5,681 nt of DNA from Prolixibacteraceae bacterium (GCA_017998095.1 JAGODU010000231.1:1-5681); one strand, 5' to 3'; positions 1-5,330 are shown, numbered from the stretch's first letter. Translations and numbers: made by a program. Notes: a model not told the origin generated them from the letters alone.

Positions 1-28
1 GGTGAATTGGAAAAAGAAAAACTCCTTA

Positions 29-460
29 TTAGATATCGAAATAATTGTCAATTTCTTCTCTAACTTCTTTAATCAGTTTTTTCTTTTCATCTTTCAATTC
101 AAATGCTTCTTTTACTAATTTTGTGATTTCATCAATAGAATTTTTATCTAAAATAGGTATTTGTATGTCAATAATATGATTTGAAATTGTTGGTATTGTT
201 GATTGTATTACGGTGTATCTTTCTGCTTGGTATCTTGCTACTTCTTTAATAGTCAAAACTAAAAATAAATATTCTGGTGTTAAATTATATTTTTTTGCTT
301 CTGCCTTTAATCTTAATCTTTTAATATGACTTTGAATAATTACTTTATCCTGTGGAGTTAGCATTGCTACAAGTCCGATTTTACCATCATTGTTAAATAA
401 CACATCGCCAGCTTTAATGTCTTGTTTTAATTCTTGATAAATTTCTTCTGGAATATAAAG
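29..460 (-). pseudogene. Type I restriction specificity (HsdS-like) subunit, C-terminal fragment
   Basis: HsdS subunits choose the DNA target of type I restriction-modification complexes through two target-recognition domains separated by helical spacers. Only about 143 residues remain, against about 400 in a full subunit. Visible are a GDVLFNNDGKIG segment typical of the late part of a recognition domain, a TISNHIIDIQIPILD segment resembling the region before the conserved helix, and a strongly charged helical tail rich in K and E that would pack against HsdM. The stop codon is at 29-31. The reading frame stays open to an ATG at 488-490, but its first ten codons are antisense IS sequence, so that start is an accident of the junction near 460. 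Base composition changes from AT-rich to GC-rich at the same point. No HsdM or HsdR is in the window, so the fragment is probably non-functional. A type IIG specificity domain is the main alternative. Confidence 0.6.
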
Positions 461-1359
461 ACCCGGGCGTCGATCTGAAGGATCTGTCAAACCGAGAGAA
501 GACAGCCCTGATCGGCGTCCTGAAGCATGAGCATCCGCTGAAAGCCCTGCTGGATGGGCTTGGCTTTTCGAGAAGCAGTTACTATTACCAACGCAGGGCG
601 CAGAGCTTGGCAGGGAAGTACAAGGCGCTCAAGAGCCATATCGTCGAGCTGTTTGGCGTGAACAACTATTGCTACGGCTATCGCCGCATCCATGGCTTGC
701 TAGCCCAGGAAAGGACGAAGGTATCGGAAAAGGTCGTGCGGATGCTTATGAAGGAGGCCTGCCTCGCTGCCCAGCCAAAACGCAAGCGTAAGTACAGCTC
801 CTATCAGGGCGAGATCACGCCAGCGCCGGAAAACCTCCTCGAACGGAACTTCCATGCCGATGCACCGAACGAGAAATGGCTCACGGATATCACCGAGTTC
901 CATATCCCAGCCGGAAAGGTTTACCTTTCACCGGTCGTAGACTGCTTCGACGGGATGCTCGTGAGCTGGACCGTGTCTACTCGTCCGGATGCTGAAATGG
1001 TCAATACGATGCTCGACTTAGCGACCGGCACGCTGCATGATGGTGAATATCCGATCATCCACTCAGACCGCGGTTGCCATTACCGTTGGCCGGGCTGGCT
1101 TGAACGGATCAAGAAAGCAGCGCTGGTACGATCGATGTCGAAAAAGGGTTGTTCACCGGACAACGCCGCGTGTGAAGGTTTCTTTGGCCGGATTAAAAAT
1201 GAAATGTTCTATAATCGGACATGGATCGGGGTCACCATAGACTCATTCATTGAAACGCTGGACAAGTATCTTCATTGGTACAACAATAAGCGAATCAAGA
1301 TGTCGCTGGGAGGTATGAGCCCGGTTCAATATCGATTGAGCTTGGGGCTAGCACCTTAA
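460..1359 (+). pseudogene. IS150-group transposase OrfB, lacking its OrfA partner and native start
   Basis: This is the catalytic half of an IS3-family transposase, which cuts and joins IS ends through an RNase H-fold DDE active site. In order it has an N-terminal helical region with SRSSYYYQRR, an HTH_21-like part containing YGYRRIHGLL, and an rve integrase core. The triad is complete: D in WLTDITEF, D in IHSDRG, and E in DNAACEGFFG, with 35 residues between the second and third, the classical DD(35)E spacing. The C-terminal YNNKRIKMSLGGMSPVQYR motif is also intact. A TTG at 607 could serve as a start, but homology continues in frame upstream to about 460 and no ATG is available there. In this group the active protein is an OrfAB fusion made by -1 frameshifting, so without orfA this copy should be inactive. 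Confidence 0.85.
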
Positions 1360-1360
1360 A

Positions 1361-1391
1361 GTGTCCAAGAAAATGTCCGCACCCCCTTCCA
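1361..1391 (+). repeat. Probable right inverted repeat of the IS150-type element
   Basis: Immediately after the orfB stop lies GTGTCCAAGAAAATGTCC followed by a C-rich run ending in CA. In reverse complement it starts with TGG, has a G-rich block and then TTGGACA, the same arrangement as IS150 termini as I remember them. No left copy exists in the window for comparison, so the exact end is approximate. Confidence 0.45.
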
Positions 1392-1518
1392 GGGAAAAGC
1401 AGTTGACTTTAAACATCAGCAAGAACGAGAGCAACCAGTGACTGTCTGTGCACGTTCTCCCCCGAGGCTGGAATTGGTTTCGATATGATACCCAAAAACG
1501 AAGTTTATGTGGAACAAG

Positions 1519-1564
1519 ATAACACCTCGAAATCGGAGTTTATACGGCTTCGTGGGGGAGTTAT
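1519..1564. other. Long imperfect hairpin of unknown role
   Basis: ATAAC at 1519-1523 pairs with GTTAT at 1560-1564. Inside, CC (1525-1526) pairs with GG (1554-1555), CGAA (1528-1531) with TTCG (1549-1552), and TCG (1533-1535) with CGG (1545-1547, one G-U), leaving a 9-nt loop. Single mismatches and an unpaired GGGA interrupt the stem. No T-run follows, so it is not a standard intrinsic terminator. Confidence 0.35.
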
Positions 1565-1715
1565 ATCTTTAAGCTTTGTCACATTGGCGCGAATCTGGGC
1601 TTGACGGCAGAAATAGACTGGGAATATACTCCAATTAGTCGGTGTTGTCGAAAATTTTTGATTGGAGCAGTTGTTTGGGCTGAGGAAACAGTCGTAGTTC
1701 GGGGTAACGGCCGAA

Positions 1716-1815
1716 TTTCGACGCAAAACCGAAAAATACCCGAAATGACAGTTCCTATCAGTATCAGTTTTCGACGCAAAACCGAAAAATACCCGAAATG
1801 ACAGTTCCTATCAGT
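1716..1815. repeat. Tandem duplication: 47-bp identical copies at 53-bp period
   Basis: A 47-base sequence at 1716-1762 recurs without change at 1769-1815. Each copy runs from TTTCGACGC through ACCCGAAATGACAG to CCTATCAGT. The six-base linker ATCAGT repeats the end of the unit. Each copy contains an imperfect dyad, TGACAG-TTC-CTATCA. The pair ends only 14 bases upstream of the promoter-like element of the R-M operon, a position suited to an operator, but function cannot be read from sequence alone. Confidence 0.9.
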
Positions 1816-1829
1816 CAAAAAAATCGGCA

Positions 1830-1857
1830 TTGACAAACGATAAAATGACTATTTTTG
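1830..1857 (+). promoter_or_regulatory. Candidate promoter of the R-M operon
   Basis: TTGACA at 1830-1835 is a perfect sigma70 -35 hexamer, but no good TATAAT lies 17 bases downstream. The closest, TATTTT, is only 14 bases away. The same place contains TATTTTTG (1850-1857), an exact match to the Bacteroidota -7 consensus TAnnTTTG, with TTG 17 bases upstream as its -33 partner (slightly close). A start near 1862-1865 would leave a leader of about 15 bases before the endonuclease ATG. Confidence 0.4.
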
Positions 1858-1878
1858 TAAAAAAGAAAAGGAAATATA

Positions 1879-2739
1879 ATGACACTTTGGAATAACGATA
1901 CCGAAATTCAATTTTTTACTGAAGCTCTAAAGAATTTTGCTTCTCCAGAACAATTATTTTATCAACTGAAATCAGGATACTTTGCTTATGTACGTAAAGG
2001 TTCAGATGCAGAAGGTCAGACTCTACAAAGTAGAAACTCCCTAATAGGACAATTTACTGAAAAATGGTGTAAAAAAATCTTTGAACCGATTGCAACAGAA
2101 CTTGGACTTTTCGCTGTTAATAGTGTAGTATGCGATGAACTTGGATTATCAAAACAATCAAGTGCAGATCTTGCTTTTTGCACAACAAATAAAACTTTTC
2201 AACAATCAGAAAATATAAAACTAATTTTTGAAATTAAAATGAGTATTGTTTCAAATTACAAATACGCTTATCCAAATAATATTGAATATATTGGCGACTA
2301 TAAACAACACAAAGGAAATCCATCATTACTTCGTTCGGACTCAATGCTTAAAGCCATTGGAAAATCAATCAATATTCGTGTTTCAGGTATCGCTTCAAGA
2401 AAAATCCCTATAATTGTTTTAGGTAACAGTCCGATAACCGATAGCTATATAAAAAAAGTAGACTTTCTTAAAACTTCGGGAGTAATACAAGGGTTTTGGT
2501 CTTTAAACCCTAATCCTACAAATTCTGACTACATTAAAAAAACACCGAAATTAGGTTTCCAAACGATTATAAACAAAGAGCAACTATTAAATAATTGCAA
2601 AGAACTTTTAACCAATGATATGAACTACTTTTCTTCAATGATTTCAAAAATGAAACTTGGAGAAATTATAAAAATTGCAAGTCAAGAAAACTCAGACATT
2701 GCAAAAGCAGAGAAATTTTTAACTTTAATCCGAGGATGA
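1879..2739 (+). CDS. Type II restriction endonuclease, PD-(D/E)XK fold
   Basis: This 286-residue protein most likely cuts unmethylated DNA at the site protected by the methyltransferase encoded just downstream. The active-site signature is visible: D97 in SSADLAF, then E118-I119-K120 in KLIFEIK, a D-x20-E-x-K arrangement typical of the PD-(D/E)XK nuclease fold. A helix before it (GQFTEKWCKKIFEP, residues 57-70) carries an acidic residue in the position where many such enzymes have one. There is no signal peptide or membrane segment. The ATG follows AAAAGGAAA with good spacing. The gene is intact and AT-rich like its partner. I cannot assign a recognition sequence. The call rests on the motif and on the adjacent methylase; a nuclease from another defence system is a less likely alternative. 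No controller (C) protein gene is visible upstream. Confidence 0.75.
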   Translation: MTLWNNDTEIQFFTEALKNFASPEQLFYQLKSGYFAYVRKGSDAEGQTLQSRNSLIGQFTEKWCKKIFEPIATELGLFAVNSVVCDELGLSKQSSADLAFCTTNKTFQQSENIKLIFEIKMSIVSNYKYAYPNNIEYIGDYKQHKGNPSLLRSDSMLKAIGKSINIRVSGIASRKIPIIVLGNSPITDSYIKKVDFLKTSGVIQGFWSLNPNPTNSDYIKKTPKLGFQTIINKEQLLNNCKELLTNDMNYFSSMISKMKLGEIIKIASQENSDIAKAEKFLTLIRG

Positions 2740-2740
2740 A

Positions 2741-3643
2741 ATGAAAAGACCAAAGGGAACAGAAACAAGTGCTTTCGGAACGAATGGGAGAATTAACCAC
2801 GATAGCTCAAAATTTTATAATTCTAAACTTTACAAAGATTTTGTTGATAAGAAAATTTTTGATAAAAAAGAAAATGTTTTTCCTAAAGAATTTGAAAATA
2901 AATTTATTTTAGGTACGGCAGAGAATATGAAAGAACTGCCCGATAACTCAGTTCACTTAATGATTACTTCACCACCTTATAATGTTTCAAAAGAGTATGA
3001 TAAAGACTTGTCATTAAATGAATATTTACAACTCTTAGAAAAAGCTTTTAGAGAAACTTATAGAGTTTTAGTAAATGGTGGCCGTGCTTGTGTAAATGTT
3101 GCTAACCTTGGGAGAAAACCATACATACCTTTGTCTGATTATATTTCTAAAATGATGATAGATATTGGTTTTAATATGCGCGGAGAAATTATTTGGAATA
3201 AAGCCGCAAGTGCAAGTCCATCGACTGCTTGGGGTAGTTGGCAAAGTGCAGCAAATCCAATATTAAGAGACATACATGAATATATTTTAGTTTTTTCTAA
3301 AGGTGATTATAAAAGAGAAAAAGGTTCAAAAGAAAACACCATTTCAAAAGAGCAGTTTATGGAATGGACAAAATCTATTTGGACAATGAATGCAGAAAGT
3401 GCAAAAAGAATTGGACATCCTGCCCCATTTCCAGAAGAATTACCTTATAGATTAATACAGCTTTATTCTTTTAAAGATGATATAGTTCTTGACCCATTTA
3501 TGGGTAGTGGAACAACAGCAGTAGCAGCTTTAAAGTCAGACAGAAAGTTTGTGGGTTATGAAATAAGTAAAGAATATATTGAACTTGCAGAGAAAAGGAT
3601 TATGCTGAGCCCAACGGCTAGGACCACTACAGAAAAAGAATAA
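2741..3643 (+). CDS. Type II DNA methyltransferase, beta class, probably N4-cytosine
   Basis: This enzyme would transfer a methyl group from S-adenosylmethionine to the recognition site and so protect host DNA. The catalytic motif TSPPYN (motif IV, residues 76-81) comes before the cofactor motif DPFMGSGTT (motif I, 251-259), the beta-class order. HPAPFPEELPYRLIQLYS (226-243) matches motif X, and GYEISKEYIELAEKRI (272-287) closes the fold. SPPY rather than DPPY favours N4-cytosine over N6-adenine methylation. The ATG lies one base after the endonuclease stop and is preceded by GAGG inside that gene, so the two are probably translationally coupled. Codons after residue 287 (MLSPTARTTTEKE) appear to be IS-derived: composition changes and the IS3 left end starts about there. 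All catalytic motifs lie upstream, so activity may survive. Confidence 0.88.
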   Translation: MKRPKGTETSAFGTNGRINHDSSKFYNSKLYKDFVDKKIFDKKENVFPKEFENKFILGTAENMKELPDNSVHLMITSPPYNVSKEYDKDLSLNEYLQLLEKAFRETYRVLVNGGRACVNVANLGRKPYIPLSDYISKMMIDIGFNMRGEIIWNKAASASPSTAWGSWQSAANPILRDIHEYILVFSKGDYKREKGSKENTISKEQFMEWTKSIWTMNAESAKRIGHPAPFPEELPYRLIQLYSFKDDIVLDPFMGSGTTAVAALKSDRKFVGYEISKEYIELAEKRIMLSPTARTTTEKE

Positions 3644-3675
3644 GGTGGACTATCCTACAAGAAGGAGAGACCACC
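3644..3675 (+). promoter_or_regulatory. Hairpin masking the ribosome site of IS3 orfA
   Basis: GGTGG (3644-3648) pairs with CCACC (3671-3675), which touches the ATG. Inside, after a symmetric 4 x 4 internal loop, TCCT (3653-3656) pairs with AGGA (3663-3666), the core of the Shine-Dalgarno AAGGAG (3662-3667). The ribosome site would be closed in transcripts that fold here. Hiding the ribosome site from outside transcription is a known device in insertion sequences. Confidence 0.5.
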
Positions 3676-3940
3676 ATGAGAAAGCGGTTTGATGAGCAGT
3701 TCAAGGCAACGGTAGCTCTTGAAGCAGTCAAAGAAGAGCAAACCCTGCAGGAGTTGGCTGAGAAGTACCAAGTGCATCCCAACCAGATCAGCGCATGGAA
3801 GAAAAAGCTTTTAGAGCAATCTGCAATCCTCTTCGAACGAAAGAACAAGAAGGATGAAGAATACGCGCAGCTGAAAAAAGAGAAAGACGAGCTGTTTCGC
3901 CAGCTTGGTGAGATGCAGTACCAGAACGAGTGGCTAAAAG
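3676..3940 (+). pseudogene. IS3-family transposase OrfA, 5' portion, interrupted by IS110
   Basis: OrfA is the DNA-binding partner of the IS3 transposase. The 88 residues here contain an HTH_8-type helix-turn-helix (EEQTLQELAEKYQVHPNQISAWKKKLL, about 20-46) and a charged leucine-zipper-like helix (about 58-88, EEYAQLKKEKDELFRQL) used for multimerisation. The ATG has AAGGAG at 8-base spacing. Reading on into the inserted element adds 15 foreign residues before a stop at 3985-3987. Joined to 5290-5330 instead, the protein ends EKKYRQLYGKDPG at 101 residues, a normal length for the family. Confidence 0.85.
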
Positions 3941-3944
3941 ATGA

Positions 3945-3954
3945 TATGATTTCC
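3945..3954 (+). repeat. Left subterminal inverted repeat of the IS110-family element
   Basis: TATGATTTCC here is the exact reverse complement of GGAAATCATA at 5279-5288. It lies four bases inside the inferred left boundary, while the right copy is one base from the right boundary; this asymmetry is typical of subterminal repeats in IS1111-type elements. Confidence 0.75.
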
Positions 3955-3999
3955 TGTGTGCATCGGCTATGGTATGCTCGGGTTTGACGGAACTCGGGA

Positions 4000-4068
4000 G
4001 CCGGCGGCAGGCAGATATTTTTTTGTGAGGCATTTGACCTCGGTTAAAAGATTATGCCCCACGCTGGC
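4000..4068 (+). ncRNA. Candidate bridge RNA segment with target-binding loop
   Basis: IS110-family recombinases use an element-encoded bridge RNA whose internal loops pair with target and donor DNA; in the IS110 subgroup it comes from the leader upstream of the transposase. Here GCCGGCG (4000-4006) pairs with CGCTGGC (4062-4068, one G-U), then after a 3 x 3 internal loop GGCA (4010-4013) pairs with TGCC (4055-4058). A 13 x 13 internal loop follows (4014-4026 and 4042-4054), closed by GAGG (4027-4030) and CCTC (4038-4041) around a 7-nt loop. The 3' arm begins GGTTAAAAGAT, matching GGCTAAAAGAT at the left junction (3932-3942) with one difference. The 5' arm holds TATTTTTTT, complementary to AAAAAAATA of the right flank (5291-5299). 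The ends of the RNA and its promoter are not defined. Confidence 0.5.
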
Positions 4069-4081
4069 CGTCGAAGATCAG

Positions 4082-4192
4082 GGTGCAGGAACATGCTGCG
4101 GCGCGTTCACTGCGAATAGAAGAATGTAATACCACGATGTACCAACAAAGACTTCCGGCTCCGACTTTTAGTATCGGAGGTGCAGGAACATG
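4082..4192 (+). repeat. 14-bp direct repeat, second copy containing the transposase start
   Basis: GGTGCAGGAACATG occurs at 4082-4095 and again at 4179-4192, 97 bases apart. The second copy spans the last bases of the Shine-Dalgarno GGAGG and the transposase ATG (4190-4192). The first copy also ends in ATG (4093), which would open an eight-codon frame, MLRRVHCE, stopping at 4117-4119. Confidence 0.85.
4159..4179 (+). promoter_or_regulatory. Hairpin covering the ribosome site of the IS110 transposase
   Basis: CTCCGA (4159-4164) pairs perfectly with TCGGAG (4174-4179) around a 9-nt loop. The right arm includes most of GGAGG (4176-4180), the Shine-Dalgarno sequence nine bases before the ATG at 4190. 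When folded, it would limit translation of the recombinase. Confidence 0.5.
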
Positions 4193-5277
4193 GAAAGCAC
4201 AGGAAAGAGATTCTTAGGAATCGATCTATCAAAACGAACCTACGAAGCAGTGGCAATGACGGCAGAAGCACAAACGATTACCCGATGGAACGGGAAACTT
4301 GACCCGCGCGGTCGGAAATGTCTCATGGACAAGCTCAGTCCTGGAGATATTGTGGCGCTCGAAGCAGGGACTGCTTCATTCAAAATTGCGAAAGAAATGC
4401 AAAGCAAACCAGGGGTACGGGTCATTGTCTTGAATGCCGCCAATCTTGCAATTATTCACGCTTCCCTGAAAAAGACTGACAAAGAAGATGCACTGAAGCT
4501 CGCTCGGCTAGTGCAAAAATATTCGCCGGAAGAGCTGCCGGTTGTTCCAATACCAACGGATCAGGAAATGGAGCGCAGAGCTCTGGTTGCCCATGAAACC
4601 CGCTTCAGGCAAGATCGGGTACGGTTGATAAACCGACTCCATGCGGTATTATTAAGGGCAGGTTTTCCTGATCATACAAAACGTCAGCTTGGCATTTCTG
4701 AATCCCGAGAAAAACTTATCATTGCCGAGCTTGACGGATTTAATCTTGTGGAAGCGATGAATCTCCACCATATGATAGTAGCCTATGAAACAATCCTTGC
4801 AGATCTCGATAAGCAAATCAACGATACGGTTGTTGCCTGCGGAAAAGATGCCGAAATCCTCCTTTCAATACCCGGTTTTGGGATCAAAACAACCATGGCG
4901 GTTCTTGCCTATGCAGGCGATATGCGACGGTTTGAAAACCCTTCACAATTAGTGAATTATATTGGATTTTCTCCCCGCCTCTATGCCTCGGGAGACATTG
5001 AAAGATCAGGATCAATCACCAAACGCGGCAACCCGCAAGTATGATGGCTCTTAATCCAATCAGCATGGTGTATGATCCATTGAAGGATCGATTTGAAGCG
5101 ATGCTCAAGCGCGGCAAGGCAAAATCTGTCGCCATAGTCGCGCTTGCCCGTAAACTTCTTGAGCTTGTATTCATCCTGCTGACTCGCCAGGAGCAGTATC
5201 GTTTCATTGATCCAGATCTTTATGCAATCAAGCTTCGGAGGGCTGGGTTTGCATTTGTTGGAGCCGTGAGCTTTTGA
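4190..5277 (+). pseudogene. IS110-family DEDD recombinase (transposase), broken by a stop and a frameshift
   Basis: IS110 transposases insert DNA with a RuvC-like DEDD domain plus a C-terminal Transposase_20 domain carrying a catalytic serine. The first frame gives 284 residues. D12 (GIDLS), E58 (ALEAG), D97 and D100 (KTDKEDA) form the DEDD set. LLSIPGFGIKTTMAVLAYAGD (225-244) starts the C-terminal domain, and S267 in PRLYASGD is the likely catalytic serine. Translation stops at TGA 5042-5044, after ITKRGNPQV. The same frame then reads WLLIQSAWCMI, the expected continuation, so CGA to TGA is the likely change. Between about 5075 and 5083 the frame shifts, and homology resumes as DPLKDRFEAMLKRG through ARKLLEL to the stop at 5275-5277. 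Reconstructed length is about 360 residues. The two lesions should abolish activity. Confidence 0.85.
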
Positions 5278-5278
5278 C

Positions 5279-5288
5279 GGAAATCATA
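5279..5288 (+). repeat. Right subterminal inverted repeat of the IS110-family element
   Basis: GGAAATCATA is the perfect partner of 3945-3954. It begins two bases after the final TGA of the transposase, so the element has almost no 3' non-coding region. The preceding TTTGACGGAA (5273-5282) overlaps it and also occurs in the leader at 3983-3992. Confidence 0.75.
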
Positions 5289-5289
5289 G

Positions 5290-5330
5290 AAAAAAAATAC
5301 AGACAGCTGTACGGAAAAGATCCCGGCTGA
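5290..5330 (+). pseudogene. IS3 OrfA, 3' portion after the IS110 insertion
   Basis: Joined to G3940, these bases read EKKYRQLYGKDPG and stop at TGA 5328-5330. The frame agrees exactly with the 5' portion, which supports the inferred insertion boundaries. On its own the stretch has no start and is not expressed as a protein. Confidence 0.75.
5291..5297 (+). promoter_or_regulatory. Slippery heptamer A AAA AAA for -1 frameshifting from orfA to orfB
   Basis: In the reconstructed orfA frame the codons are GAA AAA AAA TAC. Slipping back one base on A AAA AAA makes the next codon ATA at 5297, which is exactly the orfB frame (KKIQTAVRKRSRLIEPKEP). IS3-family elements make their OrfAB transposase in this way. 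The run is eight A long in total (5290-5297). Confidence 0.75.

Larger units (their letters stand above)
460..1391 (+). mobile_element. 5'-truncated IS3-family element, IS150 group
   Basis: This GC-richer block carries nearly all of an IS150-type orfB and a probable right terminus, but no orfA and no left inverted repeat. The left boundary is inferred from the point where the plus-strand reading becomes IS-like (DPGVDLKDLSNREK) and the AT-rich restriction gene stops; it could shift by a few bases. The right boundary is placed at the CA of 1390-1391, because the 3' end read in reverse has the TG...GGAC layout of IS150 termini. With no left end the element cannot move by itself. A deletion from inside the IS into the neighbouring hsdS-like gene would explain the join. 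Confidence 0.7.
1392..1878. other. Non-coding region between IS fragment and R-M operon
   Basis: No convincing gene is seen in these 487 bases. Open frames of 60-85 codons exist on both strands between 1505 and 1836. They have no ribosome site or recognisable motif, and two of them run through the 53-bp repeat, so they were rejected. The region holds a long imperfect hairpin (1519-1564), a tandem duplication (1716-1815) and a promoter-like element (1830-1857). Its origin is unclear; composition is intermediate between the IS and the R-M genes. Confidence 0.6.
3941..5289 (+). mobile_element. IS110-family element nested in IS3 orfA
   Basis: Boundaries come from reconstructing the host gene: deleting 3941-5289 (1349 bp, within the usual size of the family) joins G3940 to A5290 and restores the orfA frame, its stop and the frameshift into orfB. 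AGA occurs at both junctions (3939-3941 and 5288-5290), so the exact crossover can slide by two bases; it may include the short core shared by target and donor. Ten-base inverted repeats lie just inside the ends, as in the IS1111 subgroup, yet the long non-coding region is upstream of the transposase as in the IS110 subgroup. No longer target duplication is seen, as expected. Confidence 0.85.

Noticed and set aside
22..27. Minus-strand AAGGAG just after the specificity-subunit stop, suggesting a following gene
   Set aside because: No start codon lies at a usable distance in the remaining bases of the window.
607..609. TTG as the true start of the IS150-type OrfB
   Set aside because: Family homology continues upstream in frame to about 460, and no Shine-Dalgarno precedes it.
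1519..1564. Integron attC site
   Set aside because: The outer GTTAT/ATAAC arms resemble an R-box pair, but the GTTRRRY consensus fails (GTTATAT) and no integrase, second site or cassette layout is seen.
1716..1815. CRISPR array
   Set aside because: Only two copies, with a six-base linker that repeats the unit itself; no spacers and no cas genes.
1505..1836. Short open frames of 60-85 codons on both strands
   Set aside because: No ribosome sites, no recognisable motifs, mutual overlap, and two pass through the tandem repeat; best read as chance frames.
4069..4158. Donor-binding loop of the bridge RNA
   Set aside because: GCCG-(TC)-GAAG (4067-4076) can pair with CTTCCGGC (4152-4159), but its first two bases overlap the basal stem of the proposed target loop. 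Inside, only AATAGA (4115-4120) weakly resembles the right-end CATAGA; no arm matching the left end was found.
5042..5044. Recoded TGA (selenocysteine or readthrough) in the IS110 transposase
   Set aside because: The expected residue is a basic one, a second frameshift follows within 40 bases, and nothing suggests a recoding element; decay is simpler.
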